Shown: positions 6,098-12,318 of the stretch, piece by piece
Layout of the letters: each line of letters opens with the position of its first letter
Position numbering within the stretch: the stretch's first letter is position 1
DNA from: Chloroflexota bacterium
GTDB taxonomy: Bacteria > Chloroflexota > Anaerolineae > Aggregatilineales > Phototrophicaceae
Assembly (NCBI GenBank): GCA_003242205.1
Contig: QGUR01000122.1
Span: forward strand, 1-12,318
Direction of reading: 5' to 3'
Length of the DNA: 12,318 nt
Program-made: the position numbers and the translations under genes
The notes under the pieces: model-generated
What the model was told of the DNA's origin: nothing
Seen by the model: the letters and a program-made list of their open reading frames with translations, nothing else
Databases searched by the model: none

Positions 6098-6104
6098 GCA
6101 GGTT

Positions 6105-6440
6105 ATGTCACAACCAATCAACCGACCCACAGGCTATACGGTCCCCGAGGAAGACATGCCCCGCCACTGGAGCACATCGGAGAAGTTCGCGCCCGCCGAC
6201 GCATTAGTGGGGGCACTGGAACAGGGATGGCGGATTTACGGCATCGTATTCCGACAGGAGTACTGGCATACAGCCGGTCGGCGCGTTCCCGTCTACCACT
6301 TCAAGCTGGAGCGCGATGGGCAGGTAACGAGCATGGTCGTGGTGGAAAATCCTTTTATCACCCGATTGCTGGATGAAATGAAAGTTCGCGTCGTTCGTAT
6401 CAACGAGCGCAAACAAACCACAATGCTCGAACGCTGGTAA
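6105..6440 (+). CDS. Unknown small protein, 111 residues
   Basis: I do not recognise this family. The product is a soluble-looking, slightly basic 111-residue protein with no signal peptide, membrane segment or cysteine. An extended, hydrophilic N-terminus (1-30) is followed by a probable helix, ADALVGALEQGWRI (31-44), then alternating strands (IYGIVFRQEYW, RVPVYHFKLERDG, VTSMVVVEN), and a helix plus strand (FITRLLDEMKVRVVRIN). This could be a compact alpha/beta domain. The ATG at 6105 has a GAGGAAG site at 6092-6098. A TTG at 6051 in frame would lengthen it but lacks a site and lies in the structured leader. It is monocistronic, ending in a strong terminator. The 5' leader suggests control at the RNA level. 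Confidence 0.75.
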   Translation: MSQPINRPTGYTVPEEDMPRHWSTSEKFAPADALVGALEQGWRIYGIVFRQEYWHTAGRRVPVYHFKLERDGQVTSMVVVENPFITRLLDEMKVRVVRINERKQTTMLERW

Positions 6441-6476
6441 TCGGATTACCGTAACGAACAGATGGTTTTCAGGACA

Positions 6477-6508
6477 GGCCGGTCACACTCATGTGACCGG
6501 CCGTTTTT
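6477..6508 (+). terminator. Strong intrinsic terminator after the small gene
   Basis: GGCCGGTCAC (6477-6486) and GTGACCGGCC (6493-6502) form a perfect 10-bp GC-rich stem around ACTCAT, followed by GTTTTT. The T-tract overlaps the stop codon (6507-6509) of the convergent dehydrogenase gene. On the minus strand no T-run follows, so it is directional. Confidence 0.92.
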
Positions 6509-7271
6509 ATGGCATGAATTGGCCGCCGTTGACCTCGATAATCTGCCCCGTGACGTACCCGCTCAGCGCGTCGGATGCCAGGAAGAGCGCCGCCCCAACA
6601 CACTCCTCGGCTGTTCCGGCGCGCTTCATGGGAATAGTCTCGACCATCTGAGCGATCATCTCCGGCGTGCTGTAGCGCTCATGGAACGGCGTCAGGATAA
6701 CGCCCGGCGCGATGGCATTCACACGAATGTTGGCCGGGGCCAGCTCTTTTGCCAGCCCGCGCGTGAACGTGCTCACGGCCCCTTTACTGGTCGCGTAAAT
6801 GACCGAGCCGTTTCCGCCGCCGGTTCGGGCCGCAATCGACGTCATGTTGATGATGTTGCCCCGCCCCTGCTGGCGCATGATCGGCGTCACCCGCTTGCAG
6901 AAATGGAACACGGAATCGAGATTGAGCTTCAGGATACGCTCGTAAACCTCGTCCTCCATCGCTTCTACCGGGCTGCGCTGCACCAGCGCGCCCGCGTTGT
7001 TCACCAGAATGTCGATACGTCCGAAGGTTTTCATCGTCGCATCGACCACGCGATCGACCTGCGCCGGATCGGAGACATCGGCCTGCACAATTAGCGCCTT
7101 GCCGCCCGCCGCCTCGATATCGCGGCATACCGCCCGCGCCTCTTCCTCGCTCTGGTTGTAGTGAACGACGACGTTCGCGCCCGCCTGCCCGAACGCACGG
7201 GCGATGGCAGCGCCAATGCCGGTGCTGGCCCCCGTCACCAGCGCCACCTGCCCATCGAACCGAATTTCCAC
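6507..7271 (-). CDS. Short-chain dehydrogenase/reductase (SDR family)
   Basis: A 254-residue classical SDR oxidoreductase. It has the cofactor loop TGASTGIG (13-20), NNAG (91-94), the catalytic Ser145 in NMTS and Tyr159/Lys163 in YATSK, and PG at 189-190. The segment after the second strand, VVVHYNQSEEEA, lacks an acidic residue directly at the strand end, which suggests NADP(H) preference. The start is GTG at 7271 with a perfect AAGGAGG site (7280-7286). A longer in-frame start at 7331 would overlap the upstream gene. It is the last gene of the operon, 25 bp after the aldolase, so it probably oxidises or reduces a sugar or sugar acid. It also resembles FabG-type reductases and glucose 1-dehydrogenases in general pattern, and the substrate cannot be read from sequence. 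Confidence 0.92.
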   Translation of the reverse strand: MEIRFDGQVALVTGASTGIGAAIARAFGQAGANVVVHYNQSEEEARAVCRDIEAAGGKALIVQADVSDPAQVDRVVDATMKTFGRIDILVNNAGALVQRSPVEAMEDEVYERILKLNLDSVFHFCKRVTPIMRQQGRGNIINMTSIAARTGGGNGSVIYATSKGAVSTFTRGLAKELAPANIRVNAIAPGVILTPFHERYSTPEMIAQMVETIPMKRAGTAEECVGAALFLASDALSGYVTGQIIEVNGGQFMP

Positions 7272-7296
7272 CCTGCTCGCCTCCTTCCGTCGTGCC

Positions 7297-7917
7297 TTAT
7301 GCCAGTTGTTTGCCGCTGATGGCAGCGACAAATCGCGTCGCCCGCGTCAGCACTTCATCCGGCGACAGGCCGGGGCGCACCAGATGGCTGCCGATGCCGA
7401 CCGCATTCGCTCCAGCGGCCATGAACGCTACGACATTATCCAGATCGACGCCGCCGGTCGCCATTAGCGGAATGGCATCCAGCGGCGCGCGCACTGCTCT
7501 GAGATAATCGGGCGACTGCGCGGGGAACAGCTTGACCACCGCCGCGCCAAGGCGATACGCCCGTTTGATCTCGGTAGGCGTAAACGCGCCGGGAATCGCG
7601 ACCAGCCCGCGCGCCAGCGCCGCTTCGATGACCGCCTCGTCGGTATCCGGCGCGACGATGAATTCCGCGCCAGCGTCGGCGGCGCGCGCTACCTCGTCCG
7701 CCGTGAGCACGGTTCCCGCGCCGAGCAGGATGCGGTCGCCAAGCGCGGCACGAACTTCCTTGATGCCATCCAACGCGCCGGGAGAATTGAGCGTGATTTC
7801 CATAACGCTCACCCCACCCTGCAGCAGCGCGCCGGCATAATCCAGCCAGCGTCCGCTATAGTCGCCGCGCAGAATGGCGACCAGACGCGCTTCCAGAATG
7901 CGCTCCGCCGTCGTCAT
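7297..7917 (-). CDS. eda: KDPG/KHG-type aldolase
   Basis: A 206-residue class I aldolase of the Eda family, a small TIM barrel that cleaves 2-keto-3-deoxy-6-phosphogluconate or related 2-keto-3-deoxy or 4-hydroxy-2-oxo acids to pyruvate and an aldehyde. The general-base Glu40 lies in VMEITLNS, GAGTV occurs at 66-70 and the Schiff-base Lys129 in VVKLFPA. GAFTPTEI (110-117) and the phosphate-site region MATGGV (152-157) are also present. Length is normal. I chose the ATG at 7917 with AAGGA seven bases upstream; the longer in-frame start at 7953 has no site. It lies between the cupin and the dehydrogenase genes. Whether it acts on KDPG itself or a non-phosphorylated analogue is not clear, since no dehydratase or sugar-acid kinase is visible beside it. 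Confidence 0.93.
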   Translation of the reverse strand: MTTAERILEARLVAILRGDYSGRWLDYAGALLQGGVSVMEITLNSPGALDGIKEVRAALGDRILLGAGTVLTADEVARAADAGAEFIVAPDTDEAVIEAALARGLVAIPGAFTPTEIKRAYRLGAAVVKLFPAQSPDYLRAVRAPLDAIPLMATGGVDLDNVVAFMAAGANAVGIGSHLVRPGLSPDEVLTRATRFVAAISGKQLA

Positions 7918-7969
7918 CACTTTATCCTTCTCTGTTTGCAGCCCTACCGGCACCGCCGCGAGGCTGGCA

Positions 7970-9187
7970 TTACCGCGACGGCATCTCGGGATGGCCGGGA
8001 TTGAAGTGCTTCAACAGAACCAGCGGCTCCGTTTCGCTCAGGTTTGTAATCTGAACGCCACTGGTGGCCGCGCCTTCGGTCACGAAGAATTCATCATCGG
8101 TCATTTCGCCAAACCGGATGATCGTGGGCGCGGCGACGGCATGCTTGCCAAAGCGCCCGTAACCCTGAATGCAGATGACGCCGTAAGCCATGGGGTCGAC
8201 GATGGTGACAGTCCTGCCCGGAAACACCGTCAGTTCCTTGGCGCTGAAATACTCGCTGCCGTAGACAATCCAGTTTTCGTGGTAGCCACTGTCGTGCATG
8301 GCCTCCGGGTCGCCCGCAGGGCGCGGCTCCGTGAAGTGTCGCTGCTTGAAATACGGATCGACGTTGCCTTCCCAGTCCAGCATCGACACCAGATAGTCGT
8401 AATCATGGTGTTTGTCGGGCGGCACGTCCTTCACCACCAGCGACCAATCGATAGTCAGATAGTCGGCGACCAGCGACTGCCACATAGAGGAAACATCGCT
8501 GGCCCGCTGCGGCTCATAGGTACAGAGCGTGCCGGGCGCGTGGAGAATACCCGGCGGCACATTCCAGCCGGTCCCCAGTTGGAGACGCGATGCTTTCGAC
8601 AGCAACAGAATGCCGTTATCGCCTTCATTCCAGCGCTTCAGGCAGTCGATGACCTGCTCTTTGGTCGTGCCGGGCTCTAACCCGAAGAAGGTATAAGGAA
8701 ACGTACCGAGGCTGTTGTTGTACTGAGGCGGGAAATAATAGGCTTCCGGTTTGCCAACGCGGCCCACACGAGCGGCAAACTCGTCGTTCGGATGCATGTG
8801 ATGGGGCAGCGGATAGAGGTTATCGAAGAACTTGCTATACATGACGAGGCCGCCATACTTTTCCATGGTCTCTTTGCCCAGAAAGACATCGCCCATCAGC
8901 TCGATGGCGTCTTTCAGGGTCACGCGCTCGCCCTCGACATAGATATAGCTCAGTCCTTCATCCTCCGGCGTGCCCGGCCCGTTGTCGGCGTTGACGGTGG
9001 AAGCAAACCAACGCTCATCGATGCCGCCGCGATGCGCGCCAAGCGCATAGAGATCGTTTGGATGCAACCGGAGGCGGCGGCCCGGCACGCAGAAAACACG
9101 CGGAACCCAGGTTGGCATCAGGCGAACGATGCCGTCACCGGTTTCAACTGCCTTGCGAATAAGCTGTAGCTTTTGCGAGTCGTTCAT
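7970..9187 (-). CDS. Mannose-6-phosphate-isomerase-like cupin protein
   Basis: A 405-residue protein resembling type I phosphomannose isomerases, zinc enzymes that interconvert aldose and ketose phosphates. The metal-site pattern is visible: HHMHPNDEFAARVG (129-142, matching Q-x-HP-D-E with His130 and His132), GKPEAYYF (145-152, matching GKTE-WY with Glu148) and VPPGILHAPGT (210-220, His216). A later domain (about 320-400) looks like a second cupin without obvious metal ligands. The N-terminal part, LMPTWVPRVFCVPGRRLRLHPNDLY, is unlike ManA of E. coli. I chose the ATG at 9187 with an AAAGG site; the frame extends 36 codons further upstream through a hydrophobic stretch that also holds the promoter, so I reject that extension. 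It is first of three genes (52 bp before the aldolase). Its substrate could be a free sugar or sugar phosphate. Confidence 0.75.
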   Translation of the reverse strand: MNDSQKLQLIRKAVETGDGIVRLMPTWVPRVFCVPGRRLRLHPNDLYALGAHRGGIDERWFASTVNADNGPGTPEDEGLSYIYVEGERVTLKDAIELMGDVFLGKETMEKYGGLVMYSKFFDNLYPLPHHMHPNDEFAARVGRVGKPEAYYFPPQYNNSLGTFPYTFFGLEPGTTKEQVIDCLKRWNEGDNGILLLSKASRLQLGTGWNVPPGILHAPGTLCTYEPQRASDVSSMWQSLVADYLTIDWSLVVKDVPPDKHHDYDYLVSMLDWEGNVDPYFKQRHFTEPRPAGDPEAMHDSGYHENWIVYGSEYFSAKELTVFPGRTVTIVDPMAYGVICIQGYGRFGKHAVAAPTIIRFGEMTDDEFFVTEGAATSGVQITNLSETEPLVLLKHFNPGHPEMPSR

Positions 9188-9257
9188 CGAAATAACCTTT
9201 CCGGGTGCAGGCGCAATCGCTAGAACCGGACACGCGAGGGCCAATGCAATCGCCACG

Positions 9258-9287
9258 ATTATAGCCACTGGCGCGCGCACGGGCGAA
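9258..9287 (-). promoter_or_regulatory. Promoter of the cupin-aldolase-SDR operon
   Basis: A perfect minus-strand TATAAT (9263-9258) with a weak TTCGCC (9287-9282) at 18-bp spacing predicts a start near 9250, about 63 nt before the ATG. No operator-like dyad is obvious. Confidence 0.55.
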
Positions 9288-9363
9288 GCCACCACCTGAA
9301 AAGCTCCGGCTGCGCGGCTACCACCTATTGATTCGCGCCAGGGCTCGATTTTGAGTATTATCG

Positions 9364-9372
9364 TGCTATATT
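9364..9372 (+). promoter_or_regulatory. Extended -10 promoter of the kinase gene
   Basis: TGC-TATATT has the TGn extension and a 5/6 hexamer. The -35 region (CTCGAT) is poor, as is usual for extended -10 promoters. The predicted start near 9379 leaves a leader of about 54 nt. Confidence 0.5.
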
Positions 9373-9432
9373 GTCCCCCGTAACGTCACACCAACCAACG
9401 GCGCATGGAGCGCAGGCCCCGGAGCCTAAAAC

Positions 9433-12318
9433 GTGAATCTCGCCACCGGGCAAGTTGTCAGAGGGTACGAACTGCACGAACCGCTTGGCATCGGCGGTTT
9501 TGGAGCGGTTTACCGCGCCTACCAACCGGCGGTCAAGCGCGATGTCGCCATCAAGATCATCCTGCCGCAGTATGCCAACCAGCCGGATTTCATTCGCAGC
9601 TTCGAAGCCGAAGCGCAACTCGTCGCGCGGCTGGAACATCTGCACATCGTGCCGCTGTATGATTACTGGCGCGAGCCGAATGGCGCGTATCTGGTCATGC
9701 GCTGGCTGCGCGGCGGCAACCTGCGCGGCAAATTGCAGGAAGGCCCGCTCGATCTGGATGCCGTCGCCATCATGCTCGACCAGACCGCCGGGGCGCTGAC
9801 GGTCGCGCACCGGCGCGGCGTGATCCACCGCGACATCAAACCCGACAATATCCTGCTGGACGAAGAAGGCAACACCTACCTGTCAGACTTCGGCATCGCG
9901 CAGGATATCACGGCGCTGGGAGGCAACCCGCTGGAAGAGTACGACCAGTTCGCCGGGTCGCTGACCTATACCTCACCGGAGCAGATTCGCGGCGAGCCGC
10001 CAACGCCCGCGACCGACATTTACAGCCTCGGTATCGTACTGTACGAAGCGCTGACCGGCGAGCACCCCTTCCCAAACGCGCAGCCGGCGGAATTGATTAC
10101 CAAACATCTCAACGAGCCGGTTCCCGAGCTGCGCCAGCGCTTCCCCGACCTCGGCCCGGAGATGGATGTCGTCATTCAGCGCGCGACGGCCAAGGACCCG
10201 AACGACAGGTTTCCCGACCCGCTGACGATGGCCGCGGCTTTCCGGCGGGCGCTGAAAGCGTCCAAGCGCCGCACCGCGCTGCTGCCAAGCGCCGGGCCAT
10301 CTGCACAACTTGCCGATACAACGCCAACGCCGTTTTCCGTGCTCATCCCGGAACTGGAAACGCCCTACAAGGGCCTGCGTCCGTTTCAGGAAGCCGATGC
10401 AGCCGAATTCTTCGGGCGCGAAGCGCTGATCGAGCATCTGATCACGCGCATGGCCGAAGCCGACAACGATCCTGTCGCCCGGTTCCTGGCGGTTGTTGGG
10501 CCAAGCGGCAGCGGAAAGTCGAGCGCAGTCATGGCCGGACTGATCCCCGCCCTGCGCGCCGGAGCGCTGTCAGGCTCGCGCGACTGGTTCATCGCCGATA
10601 TGTCGCCCGGCAGACATCCGTTCACAGAGCTGGAAAGCGCGCTGCTCGGCGTCGCCGTGAACCCGCCGGATGACCTGCTGGCGCAACTGACATCCAGCGA
10701 ACGCGGACTGGTGACGGCGCTGCGCAGTGCGCTGCCGGCAGACGACACTTGCTTCCTGCTGGTCATCGACCAGTTCGAGGAATTGTTTATTCAGTGCGAA
10801 AGCGAAGAGCACCGCGCACTGTTCCTGAAAAGTCTGGCGACGGCGGTGCTGGAACCGGAGTGTAATATCCGGATTGTCATCACGCTGCGCGCTGACTTCT
10901 ACGACCGCCCGCTGATGTATCCAGGTTTTGGCGACCTGATGCGGACGCGCACCGATGTCGTCTTGCCGCTTAATATCGAGGAATTGCAGCGCGCGATCGT
11001 AGAGCCAGCGTCGCGGGCCGGCGTTGAACTCGAACCGGGACTGGTGACCGCCATCGTGGCCGATGTCAGCGAGCAGCCGGGCGCGCTGCCGCTGTTGCAG
11101 TACGCGCTCACCGAATTGTTCGAGCGCCGCGACGGGCGCATGCTGCGCCTCGCCACTTATTACGAGATCGGCGGCGCGCTGGGCGCGCTGGCCCAGCGCG
11201 CGGATGAATTGTATGGCGGGCTGGATGATGCCGGCAAGAACGCAGCCCAGCAGTTGTTCCTCCGGCTGGTGGCTGCGGGCGACGGCGACGAGCTTGCGCG
11301 ACGGCGTCTGACCCGCTCGGAAGCGCTCTCGCTGAGCAGCGACGAAAGCGTCATGGAAGCGGTGATCGACACCTTTGGCAAACACCGCTTGTTGACCTTC
11401 GACCGCGATCCCAGCACGCGCGCGCCGACTATCGAAGTCGCGCATGAGGCGCTGATTCACCAGTGGGCGCGCCTGCGCGGCTGGCTTGACCAGCATCGCG
11501 AAGACCTGTTGCAGCAGCGCCGGCTGGGAGCCGCCGCCGGCGAATGGCACGCTGCCGGGCGCGATCCGAGTTTTCTGGCGCGCGGCATCCGGCTGGAACA
11601 GTTCATCGTCTGGTCGGAAAATACCACCATGGCGCTGAACCAGATCGAGCGCGAGTTTCTGCAATCCAGTATCGAGGCACGTAACGCCCTTCTGGCCGAG
11701 GAAGCCGACCAACGCCGCCGCGAGCAAATCCTCGAACAACGGTCGCGGAACCGCCTGCGCGTGCTGGCGCTGGTCCTGCTGCTATCGACCGTGGGCGCGC
11801 TCGGTCTGACGACAATCGCGCTCAACCAGAGTGAAATTGCACAGCGCAACGCCGCTACCGCGACCTATGCCCAGGGCATAGCGTATGACGAGGCGATCAA
11901 CGCGCAAACGCAGGCCGCCATTGCCGAGCATAATGCGCTCGAAGCGCGCAGTCTGGCGCTGGCGGCCAGCTCGCAGCTTGCGCTCAAGGACGGCAACAGC
12001 GATCTGGCGGTGCTGCTTGCTTTGGAAGCGAACCGCCTCGCCAGTCCGCAGCAGGCGCGCCTCGCTCTGGCCGATGTCGATTATTCACCCGGCACGAAAC
12101 GCCAGCTTAGCGGGCATCGTTCGGGCATTGCTGACGTCGCCATCAGCGCGAACGAACGAACAGTCGCTTCGGGAGCACGCGACGGCAGCGTCTTTCTGTG
12201 GAGCGCCATCACCGGAGACATCATCCATGTGCTTGAGGGCCACACCGACCGCGTAACGGCTGTCACCTTCAGCCCCGTTGGGAAAACGCTGGGACCGGGC
12301 CCGGGGATGGCAAGCTGC
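9433..12318 (+). CDS. Ser/Thr kinase - nSTAND NTPase - TM - WD40 protein (partial)
   Basis: The first 962 codons of a very large signalling protein, open to the window end. A Hanks-type kinase domain (about 12-270) has GIGGFGAVY (19-27), VAIK with Lys41, HRDIKPDN with catalytic Asp134, DFG at 152-154 and SPEQ at 181-184, so it should be active. A linker leads to YKGLRPF and FFGRE (about 313-331), the entry of an nSTAND1-type NTPase, with Walker A GPSGSGKSS (356-364) and Walker B LLVIDQFEELF (442-452). EVAHEALIHQW (about 668-678) marks the winged-helix part. A charged, probably coiled-coil stretch precedes one membrane segment (about 776-797, VLALVLLLSTVGALGL). The linker with ALEANRLAS and two WD40 repeats (RQLSGHRSGIADVAIS, LEGHTDRVTAVTFS) follow. 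The start is GTG with GGAG eight bases before. The kinase side should be cytoplasmic and the WD40 propeller outside. The ligand and target are unknown. Confidence 0.93.
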   Translation, partial: MNLATGQVVRGYELHEPLGIGGFGAVYRAYQPAVKRDVAIKIILPQYANQPDFIRSFEAEAQLVARLEHLHIVPLYDYWREPNGAYLVMRWLRGGNLRGKLQEGPLDLDAVAIMLDQTAGALTVAHRRGVIHRDIKPDNILLDEEGNTYLSDFGIAQDITALGGNPLEEYDQFAGSLTYTSPEQIRGEPPTPATDIYSLGIVLYEALTGEHPFPNAQPAELITKHLNEPVPELRQRFPDLGPEMDVVIQRATAKDPNDRFPDPLTMAAAFRRALKASKRRTALLPSAGPSAQLADTTPTPFSVLIPELETPYKGLRPFQEADAAEFFGREALIEHLITRMAEADNDPVARFLAVVGPSGSGKSSAVMAGLIPALRAGALSGSRDWFIADMSPGRHPFTELESALLGVAVNPPDDLLAQLTSSERGLVTALRSALPADDTCFLLVIDQFEELFIQCESEEHRALFLKSLATAVLEPECNIRIVITLRADFYDRPLMYPGFGDLMRTRTDVVLPLNIEELQRAIVEPASRAGVELEPGLVTAIVADVSEQPGALPLLQYALTELFERRDGRMLRLATYYEIGGALGALAQRADELYGGLDDAGKNAAQQLFLRLVAAGDGDELARRRLTRSEALSLSSDESVMEAVIDTFGKHRLLTFDRDPSTRAPTIEVAHEALIHQWARLRGWLDQHREDLLQQRRLGAAAGEWHAAGRDPSFLARGIRLEQFIVWSENTTMALNQIEREFLQSSIEARNALLAEEADQRRREQILEQRSRNRLRVLALVLLLSTVGALGLTTIALNQSEIAQRNAATATYAQGIAYDEAINAQTQAAIAEHNALEARSLALAASSQLALKDGNSDLAVLLALEANRLASPQQARLALADVDYSPGTKRQLSGHRSGIADVAISANERTVASGARDGSVFLWSAITGDIIHVLEGHTDRVTAVTFSPVGKTLGPGPGMASC

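Larger units (their letters stand above)
5367..6104. other. 738-bp gene-free region with regulatory structure
   Basis: No convincing protein gene is present. Bases 5367-5520 are GC-balanced and hold an inverted repeat. Bases 5530-5760 are clearly AT-rich compared with the neighbouring genes and hold promoter-like hexamers on both strands plus a palindrome. Bases 5760-6104 hold an intrinsic terminator and several competing helices upstream of the small unknown gene. The one 72-codon open frame on the minus strand (5741-5959) has no ribosome-binding site and runs through the terminator. Confidence 0.6.

Noticed and set aside
7874..8680. Plus-strand open frame of 268 codons
   Set aside because: It is antisense to the cupin gene and crosses the cupin-aldolase junction. 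No ribosome-binding site or motif is present.
9188..9295. Signal-peptide-like 36-codon extension of the cupin gene
   Set aside because: The hydrophobic stretch is tempting, but the promoter TATAAT lies inside it, the downstream ATG has a good AAAGG site, and the family is cytoplasmic.
10570..11739. Minus-strand open frame of 389 codons
   Set aside because: It is fully antisense to the NTPase part of the kinase gene, which has clear motifs throughout. The frame is open because of GC-rich codon bias.

Overview
The window looks like chromosomal DNA of a Chloroflexota bacterium (Anaerolineae-like), probably a metagenomic contig. That assignment is an inference. It rests on a Ser/Thr kinase fused to an nSTAND NTPase and WD40 repeats, an FMN-riboswitch-controlled NMT1/THI5-type binding protein of the RibY kind, a short-chain polyprenyl synthase with DDxxD and DDYLG motifs, and tRNA genes without encoded CCA. 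Several sigma70-like promoters and intrinsic terminators can be read directly. No insertion sequence, integrase, CRISPR array or phage gene is visible.

Layout. Bases 1-358 hold no supportable gene. On the minus strand follow tRNA-Glu(UUC) with promoter and terminator, an FtsB/DivIC-like septum protein gene (739-1188), and tRNA-Leu(CAG) with its own promoter and terminator. On the plus strand, back to back with tRNA-Leu, a TATAAT promoter drives an FMN riboswitch (1494-1661) and, after a long 264-nt leader, a secreted or membrane-anchored ABC substrate-binding protein (1926-3077) likely to bind riboflavin or a precursor. Convergent to it lies a geranylgeranyl-type diphosphate synthase (3115-4164) with its own promoter. 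Upstream of that on the same strand is a coupled pair of response regulators, a stand-alone receiver and an OmpR/PhoB-type factor, with no histidine kinase in the window.

A 738-bp gene-free region (5367-6104) separates the regulators from a small unknown gene (6105-6440). It is AT-rich in the middle and holds an 18-bp palindrome, an intrinsic terminator that could end a roughly 100-nt RNA, and a leader in which several helices compete with one another, one of them covering the ribosome-binding site. This is the best candidate here for something undescribed. The unknown gene ends in a strong terminator whose U-tract overlaps the stop codon of the convergent gene.

A minus-strand operon (9187 to 6507) encodes a mannose-6-phosphate-isomerase-like cupin, a KDPG/KHG-type aldolase and a short-chain dehydrogenase. 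This looks like part of a sugar or sugar-acid catabolic route with unknown substrate. Divergent from it, a large kinase-nSTAND-TM-WD40 protein (from 9433) runs off the window end. Its last 40 or so bases look like a base-call error or frameshift within a WD40 repeat.
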